Assembly (NCBI GenBank): GCA_006247105.1
Contig: VDLU01000041.1
Coordinates: 1-13,503 of the forward strand
Length of the DNA stretch: 13,503 nucleotides
DNA from: Giardia muris
Lineage: Eukaryota; Fornicata; Diplomonadida; Hexamitidae
Direction: 5' to 3'
In this document: piece by piece, positions 8,451 through 13,503 of the stretch
Layout of the letters: every line of letters starts with the position of its first letter
Position numbering within the stretch: the first letter of the stretch is position 1
Notes under the pieces: generated by a model
Database searches by the model: none
Told to the model about the DNA's origin: nothing
Seen by the model: the letters and a program-made list of their open reading frames with translations, nothing else
Program-made: the position numbers and the translations under genes

Positions 8451-10966
8451 GGACAGGAGGACTCCACTCAAGCCTTCTACCGGCAGCAAGGCCAACCACC
8501 ACCCCCGACCTCATGGACAGAGGACCGGAGACCCCCGAAGCCAGGGCCCGCAAGGCCGACAACCCCACCATGCCAAGATGATCCATCCTTCACTCAACAC
8601 CCCCTGCATCCGACCCCATCAAGCCATCAAGGGCACGTATCCCGTCCAAGGCCCCAACCCCAGTCTCCAAGTCCCCAAAGCCTAAGAGCCCAGCCCAAAG
8701 CTCACAAAGAGGCCCCAGAGACCCCCAGCACAGGAAGAGACCCAAGGTCACAAGCACCTAATCCCCTGAAGCCCAAGCCCCCGAAGACAACAAAGGCCCC
8801 CGGCCCAGGCCCAAAGCCTCAAGAGACCCGAAGAGCTCAGCCCAAAGACCCAAACCTCCAAGACCTCAAGAGCCCCAAAGACCCCCAAGGTCCGATGCAG
8901 GAGGTCCCAAGGCCAGAGGACGAGGACCCAGCCTTCAAGGCCCAAGAGCTCAAGATGACTCGGCTCCCGCCCAAAGAGTCCCGAAGGTCCACAACTCCCA
9001 AGATCCCAATGCCCCAATGTAGAAGGACCCAAGGCCCAAAGCTCCAAAGACCCACTGCAGGAGGATCCAAGGACCAAGAAGCCCAAACATCCAAGCCCGA
9101 AGACCCCGGCCTCCAAGTCCAAGAGCTCAAGGTCCAAACCTCCAAACCCCCCCAGGAGATTCCCAAAACCCTCAAGTCTCCGAAGACAACAAAGAGGCCC
9201 CAAGAAGCCCCCAGCACAAGATCCAAGAGGTCGAAGAGCTCAAGGCCCAAAGACCCCGAGGCCAAGATGACTCCAGCTCCCAGACCCAAAGAGTCCCAAG
9301 GCCCCCCAAGGCCCACTGCAGGAGGACCCAAGCCACAAGCCCTCAGGACCCCGGATTCCGAAGACCCCCTCAAGCCCCAGTCTCCAAGTCTAAGACCCCA
9401 AACCCCCAAGGTCCAAGAAGACCTACCCCAAGACCTCGAAGAGCCAAGAAGCCAAGGCCTCAACCCCGAAGCCTCAAGACCCCAAGGTCAAAGACCCCCA
9501 ACCTTCAATACCCCAAGGCCGCAAGCCCCCCAAGGTCCCGACCTTCAATACCCCAAGTCCCCCAAGCCCGAGGCCTCATTCCAAACCCTCCAAGTCCCCT
9601 AAGACCCCAGACCCAAGCTCCGAGCATCTCAAGCCTCAACCCCGAAGACCCCAAGGTCCAAGCCCCCAGGTCTCCAACCCGAGGGCCCAAACCCCCAAAG
9701 AGGACCAAAGACCTACTGCAGGAGGACCCAAGCCTGAGAAGCCCCCAACACAAGACCCCAAGTCCCAAGGCCTCCCGAGACCCCAGCCTTCAATGCCCCA
9801 AGGCCCAAGCCCAAGGAGCCCGAAGGCCCACAACCCCAAGAGGTCTAAGACCCCAACACAAGAGCTCAAGACCCCTAGGGCCCGCAACCCCCAATGCCCC
9901 AGGACCTCGAAGAGACCCCAAGGACCCCATGCAGAAGACTCAAGGCCCAAGACCCCAAGGGGACCAAGGACCCAAGAGGCCCAACACAAGAGCCCCAAAC
10001 CTCCAAGGCTCGAGACCCCTAAGAGCTCAAGAGACCTCCAAGACCCTCAAGAGGATCCCGCAACCCAAGACCCCAGTGCAGGAGGACCCAGACCTCCAAG
10101 CCCCCCCCAAAGACCCCAAATCCCCAAGAGCCAAGCCCAAGAGACCCCCAACTCCAAGGAGCCCAAGGCCCAGCATTCAATGCCCCAAGCCCGAAGCCCC
10201 AAGAAGCCAAGCTCAAGTCCAAGACCCCCAAACCCCAACGCAAGAGCCCAAGGCCCTAAGGCCCCGAGACCCCAAACCTCCAAGGGGACCGAGGGCCCAA
10301 AGACCCCTAAGAAGACCCCCAAGGCCCTCAAGAAGCCCAAGAGCTCAAAGACCCATGGCCCCAAGACCTTGAAGAGGACCCAAGGCCCAAGTCCAAGGAG
10401 CCCAGCCTTCAATGCCCCAAGGACCCCAAAGCCAAGACCCCAAGAGCCCCAAGCCCCCATGCCTGAAGGTCCAAGGTCCCGAAGACCCCAAGGCCCTAAC
10501 ACAAGAGCCCCCCAAGGTCCAAGACCCTAAGAGACCCCAGACCCAAGGGCCAGCCCAAAGGTCAAGGGCCCAAAGCCCCCCAAGCCCAAGAGCTTCAAGC
10601 CCCCAGACCCCGAAGACCCCTAAGTCCAAGCCCCCAAGCTCACAAGTCCGAAGGCCTCAAGAGACCCCCAACACAAGAGGCTCCAAGGCCCCAAGCCCGA
10701 AGGCCAAAGCCAAGGCCTCAATGCAGGAAGACCCAAGCCCAAGAGTCCCCGAAGAGTCCAAGAGCCCAAGCCCCCAAGGTCCAAGGCTCCAGCCTTCAAT
10801 GCCCAAGACCCCTAAGACCCCTAATCCCCAAGAGCTCAAGGGCCGGCCCAAGCCCTCGAGAGTCCAAGAGACCCCGAAGAGGTCAGCCCAAGCCCCCCAG
10901 AGACCCCAAGTCCCAAGCGAGGGCCCAAGCCTTCAAGGTCCAAGACCCAAGGCCCAAAAAGGGGTC
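8451..10966. repeat. C/A-rich satellite array, block 1
   Basis: About 2.5 kb consists of endlessly varied CCCAAG, GACCCC and CCTCAAGA words, with very little T on the + strand. Longer phrases recur: TGCAGGAGGACCCAAG-type at about 8896, 9056, 9314, 9717, 10077 and 10722, and CAGCCTTCAATGCCCCAAGG-type at about 9786, 10171 (variant), 10402 and 10790. Their spacing, often 360-390 bp with shorter intervals, suggests a decayed higher-order repeat. The minus strand is rich in GGG runs (CTTGGGG), so G-quadruplexes are possible. Long open frames on both strands (Pro/Lys/Ser-rich on +, Leu/Gly/Trp-rich on -) follow from the scarcity of stop trinucleotides. The start is gradual, becoming clear by about 8640. 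Confidence 0.85.
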
Positions 10967-11054
10967 AAATTTGAGGGGGAAAAGGGAACTAGCGGAGGCA
11001 CGGCGAAAGGAAGGGGGAAGTGCCCTCCGCACGGTCCGGGGCCCGGGACGGCCT
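10967..11054. other. Junction between satellite and zinc-finger gene island
   Basis: An abrupt change from C/A-rich satellite to purine-rich sequence (GGGTCAAATTTGAGGGGGAA) is followed by GTGCCCTCCGCAC, a 4-bp stem hairpin, and a GGGGCCCGGGAC run. It directly adjoins the first copy of the conserved 3' flank. No coding sequence and no clear target-site duplication with the right junction near 12498 are visible. Confidence 0.5.
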
Positions 11055-11168
11055 AGAGAGGCTGGGACGAGGCTCGTGAGCTACTCGTAAGGGCGGAGCG
11101 CCTCTCGAGCTCCAAGGCGACAGCGGGGTATGGGTGTGGACATGCGCGATACCCAGGCTCCTGGCCCG
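11055..11168 (-). repeat. Conserved 3' flank, copy 1 (after gene copy B)
   Basis: This 114-bp segment is about 95% identical by eye to 11688-11802, with only a few substitutions and single-base indels. It begins immediately after the stop codon of copy B on the minus strand and contains CTCGTGAGCTACTCGTAAGG on the + strand. It may be a shared 3' UTR or terminator, or the intergenic linker of a tandem gene unit. Confidence 0.9.
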
Positions 11169-11174
11169 TTTACT
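11168..11174 (-). terminator. Polyadenylation signal AGTAAAC overlapping the stop of copy B
   Basis: The minus strand reads AGTAAAC, an exact match to the Giardia AGTRAAY consensus, with the TAA stop codon of copy B (11172-11170) inside it. Such overlap of stop and poly(A) signal is usual in Giardia. Confidence 0.6.
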
Positions 11175-11655
11175 TGCTAAAGAGGAAGTCGAGGAGCTTG
11201 TCCTCCTCCTGATAGCGGGCGACCACGTCCATGGGTGGGTGAGGCCGCCGAACTTCATACCCTTGCCTGCGACCCAGACGAGGGAGTCCTCAGCCCTACA
11301 GAGGGACAGGGCCCTTCCTCTTTGAGAGGGAATAGCCAACTTTGAGGCAATCGCGCCGGTTGCAAGTGACCATGCCCTTACAGGCATAGCACTTGTACCC
11401 GCCTTCCTCGTTCCAGCGGGCGAAAGGTCGGAGGCATATGGGACACGTTCCATGCTGCTGAATTGCCTCCTCCTCGTAGAAGACGAGGGGCACGCAGGGG
11501 CTCTAAATGGTCCGCTTGGACCCCCGCGACATACGGACGAGTACGAGGGGCTCGTCCACGGCAGGCCCCTGTTTGAGGACAGGCTCGTCCTCCTCATCCT
11601 CCGAGAAGGAGGAGGAGGCCGTCGTGCCGCTGATCGAGATCTCCGACTCGCTCAT
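11170..11655 (-). pseudogene. Cysteine-rich zinc-finger protein, copy B (broken)
   Basis: The ATG at 11655 follows an A-rich leader (GAAAAAG), as expected of a Giardia start. The protein opens MSESEISISG, then a Ser-rich and acidic stretch (SEDEEDEP, about residues 17-24). An in-frame TAG at 11505-11503 (codon 51) is followed in the same frame by a zinc-finger core, about residues 69-105: CPICL, then GGYKCYACK, then VTCNRRDCLKVGYS. That gives C-x2-C-x14-C-x2-C-x5-C-x4-C. A TAG at 11298-11296 ends this stretch. A shift leads to LCRAEDSLVWVAGKG in another frame, then back to the first frame for DVVARYQEEDKLLDFLFSK and TAA at 11172-11170. By alignment with copy A, the lost piece should hold a last C-P-x-C pair near 11300, disrupted here by a one-base loss. 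The fold resembles treble-clef or RING-like zinc-binding modules, but the exact family and any ubiquitin-ligase role are unproven. No intact product seems possible unless the breaks are assembly indels. Confidence 0.65.
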
Positions 11656-11668
11656 CTTTTTCGTTTTG

Positions 11669-11686
11669 CGCCCACCCGGTCGGGCG
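11669..11686 (-). promoter_or_regulatory. Leader hairpin upstream of copy B
   Basis: CGCCC (11669-11673) and GGGCG (11682-11686) form a 5-bp stem around an 8-nt loop, 13 bp upstream of the ATG on the minus strand. A hairpin of the same geometry but different stem bases precedes copy A. The A-rich AAAACGAAAAAG between stem and ATG resembles the A/T-rich initiators of Giardia promoters. Confidence 0.5.
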
Positions 11687-11687
11687 G

Positions 11688-11802
11688 AGAGAGGCTGGGA
11701 CGAGGCTCGTGAGCTACTCGTAAGGGCGGAGCGCCTCTTGAAGCTCCAAGGCGACAGCGGGGTATGGGTGTGGACATGCGTGATACCAGGCTCCTGGCCC
11801 CG
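11688..11802 (-). repeat. Conserved 3' flank, copy 2 (after gene copy A)
   Basis: This is the partner of the segment at 11055-11168. It starts two bases after the TAA of copy A on the minus strand and ends against the leader hairpin of copy B. The spacer between the two genes is therefore almost entirely this element plus the leader, giving a compact head-to-tail tandem. Confidence 0.9.
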
Positions 11803-11809
11803 ATTTACG
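11803..11809 (-). terminator. Near-match polyadenylation signal CGTAAAT at the stop of copy A
   Basis: The minus strand reads CGTAAAT, one mismatch from AGTRAAY, again with the TAA stop codon (11807-11805) inside it. Confidence 0.4.
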
Positions 11810-12464
11810 CTTTGCGAGGTCGACGCTTGAGGGTCCTGCGCTTTCTGATCTCCCTCTCGACCTCGTCCCTCTGGAACCTCTCCTGGATCCTCTGGATGAT
11901 GGGTTGACCCCGGTGTGGTTGGCAGCGTGGACGCTCATGTCACCGCCTGCGTGCCAGTATACAGAGCCGGGTCCTGCAGAGGGGGCAGCGGTTCTCCCCC
12001 AGGAGGCATGGTACATGGTGTTGAGGCACATGATTCTGTTACATGTGAGCTCTTCCTACATGCGTACATCTGTAACCCCCGAAACGATTCCATTGGGCAA
12101 ATGTCGAGACATATAATGCAGGAGCCCTCCCTCCTGTGGATCTCGCGACGGGTCTTGGTTGAGCGCTTGTAGGGAGTTCGATGCGGTCGGCTTGTGCGGC
12201 CATCTCCCACGCGTCGGGGTAATTGCCCCACGTGCGTCCACGCCCACGTCGTTGGGCATGCGCTCGGCGCGGAGCTCGGTGAAGATGGGCTCACTGTCCT
12301 CCTCATCCTCCACGAGGGGTGTCGGGAGCCTCTTGGCGCAGGCTCGGGCGTGGAGGAGGTGAGGGGTGGGAGTGGAAGCCCCATTCGAAGCCCGTGAGCG
12401 GGGGAGGCGTGGAGGAGCTCGTGGTCGTGGTCGTGGAGCTGATCGAGATCTCCGACTCGCTCAT
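11805..12464 (-). pseudogene. Cysteine-rich zinc-finger protein, copy A (broken)
   Basis: The ATG at 12464 follows CTGAAAAAG and begins MSESEISISS, the same first nine residues as copy B, then Thr/Ser- and Pro-rich sequence. The starting frame hits TGA at 12305-12303. An acidic DEEDSEP stretch like that of copy B lies just beyond in another frame. Zinc-finger pieces follow in different frames: GSCIICLDIC, GGYRCTHV (with ACR in the next frame), LTCNRIMCLNTMYHASWG, and ENRCPLCRTRLCIL. They align base by base with copy B and together give the full set of eight cysteines ending in C-P-L-C. The C-terminus is a charged probable helix (PIIQRIQERFQRDEVEREIR) with a basic tail ending RPRKA and TAA at 11807-11805, in the frame of the ATG but after further stops (a TAA and a TGA). 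The basic tail could bind nucleic acid, which is inference. At 660 bp it is longer than copy B. Confidence 0.6.
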
Positions 12465-12477
12465 CTTTTTCAGTCTT

Positions 12478-12497
12478 CCGCTCGGTCGATTGAGCGG
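12478..12497 (-). promoter_or_regulatory. Leader hairpin upstream of copy A
   Basis: CCGCTC (12478-12483) and GAGCGG (12492-12497) form a perfect 6-bp stem with an 8-nt loop, 13 bp upstream of the ATG. Its position and geometry match the hairpin before copy B although the stem bases differ. The element ends where the satellite begins. Confidence 0.5.
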
Positions 12498-13503
12498 ATT
12501 GCAGCAGCCCCCACAGCCCCCCCAGCCCCCAAGTCCAAGCCCCCCCCCAAAGAGCCCGAAGAGCCCCAAGTCCAAAGGTCCAAAGGTCCAAGCCCTCAAG
12601 TCAAGACCCCGAAGAGGACCGAGGACCCAAGAGACCCTCAAGACCAAGAAGATCCAGCCCAAGGCCCAACGCAAGAGCCCAAGCCCTCAGGGCCCTAGAT
12701 CCCGAAGTCAAGAGACCCACAAGAGCCCAAGGCCAAGGAGCCCCTAAGGTCAAGAGGACCGAGAACCCCCAATGCAGGAGGACCCAGACCCAAGACCCAA
12801 GACCTCAGGCCAAAGCCCCCGAGACCCCATCTTTCAATGCCCTAAGTCCGAGAGCCCGAAGAGGCCGAAGAGCTCAGACCCCCAGAGACCCCAGACCCAA
12901 TGTAGGAGATCCAAGGGCCAAGACCCCAAGAAGTCAAGTCCCCCAAGGGCCAGCCTTCAAGTCCAAGGCCCCAGACCCAAGACCCTCTAAGGCCACAAGC
13001 CCTCAGGACCCCAAGACCCATGCAGGAGGACCGAGGACCCAAGGGCAGCCCAAGACCGAGGCCTCAGGCCAAGCCCACAAGTCTCCTTAAGACCCCAAAC
13101 CCAAAAGCCAAGCCCAAGGTCCCAATCCAAGCCCTCCAAAGAACCGGAGAGCCCCAAATCCCCAAAGCAAGACCTGAAGCCTCAAGAGACCCCCAGCTCA
13201 AAGGCCCGAAGCCACAAGCCAAGAACCTCCTGAGACCCCAATGCAAGAGCCCAAGACCCGAAGACCCAGGCCCAAAGACCTCAGTCTCCAAGACTCAAGG
13301 GCCAGCCCCAAGCTCAAGGCCAAAGGCCCAAGACCCCCAGCCCAAGAAGACCCACCCAAGAGCTCAAGGGCCCAAGCCCTCAAGGAGCTCAAGACCTCGA
13401 AAAGACCCCAGACCCCCAAGGTCCAAGGCTCCAGCCTTCAATGCCCCAAGGCCCACAAGGCCCCAACGCAAGAGCTCAAGAGCCCAAGCTCACAAGTCTC
13501 CAA
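12498..13503. repeat. C/A-rich satellite array, block 2
   Basis: This is the same sequence type as the block at 8451-10966: CCCAAG and GACCCC words, ATGCAGGAGGACC-type phrases at about 12773 and 13020, and CTTTCAATGCC or CAGCCTTCAATGCCCCAAGG phrases at about 12831 and 13432. It runs off the end of the window. No gene is seen. The open frames, including the Leu/Gly/Trp-rich ones on the minus strand, are composition effects. Confidence 0.85.

Noticed and set aside
8397..10530. 401- and 245-codon Pro/Lys-rich + frames and Leu/Gly/Trp-rich minus frames in the satellite
   Set aside because: Stop trinucleotides are rare in C/A-rich DNA of this kind, so long frames are expected on both strands. The repeats do not keep a codon phase.
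6592..12464. TGA or TAG reassignment to rescue the broken minus-strand genes
   Set aside because: All three stop types occur inside the frames and true frameshifts are also needed, so a code change alone cannot restore them.
8451..13503. A CRISPR array or telomeric TAGGG repeats
   Set aside because: There are no constant repeats separated by unique spacers. I saw no run of TAGGG or CCCTA units, only varied CCCAAG words.
4346..13503. tRNA or 5S rRNA genes in the spacer
   Set aside because: I found no cloverleaf with T-loop GGTTCGAATCC-type sequence and no 5S-like segment on either strand by eye.

Overview
The window carries one eukaryotic ribosomal DNA unit on the + strand, followed by about 9 kb of repeat-rich spacer. 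The organism looks like a diplomonad of the Giardia lineage. The small-subunit rRNA is only about 1.43 kb, opens with CATCCGGTTGATCCTGCCGG, ends in CTGCGGATGGATCC, and lacks most eukaryotic variable regions. Both internal spacers are only a few dozen bases. The rRNA is much less GC-rich than that of G. intestinalis, so another species such as G. muris is my best guess. That guess is inference, not a database result.

Layout: 5' external spacer (1-72), SSU (73-1502), ITS1, 5.8S (about 1538-1670), ITS2, LSU (about 1710-4345). Then come a G-rich spacer with short imperfect repeats (4346-5868), a pyrimidine-rich microsatellite-like tract (5869-6275), and a lone AT-rich hairpin (6282-6313). A badly decayed minus-strand gene of unknown function (6592-7740) is followed by a degenerate ~380-bp repeat pair (7741-8450). 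A C/A-rich CCCAAG-type satellite (about 8451-10966) leads to an island holding two tandem minus-strand cysteine-rich zinc-finger gene copies (11055-12497). The satellite then resumes to the end of the window (12498-13503).

The zinc-finger island is the most interesting part. Two paralogues share a nearly identical start (MSESEISIS), a small hairpin just upstream of the ATG, and a ~115-bp 3' flank that is about 95% identical. Their bodies have diverged strongly and both reading frames are broken. All three minus-strand genes end with a TAA embedded in a match or near match to the Giardia AGTRAAY polyadenylation signal. This supports the strand choice and a diplomonad origin.

No clearly intact protein-coding gene is present. 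The long open frames on either strand of the spacer and satellites reflect stop-poor, biased base composition. The frame breaks could be true decay or uncorrected indels in a hard-to-assemble rDNA spacer, and the sequence alone cannot settle which.
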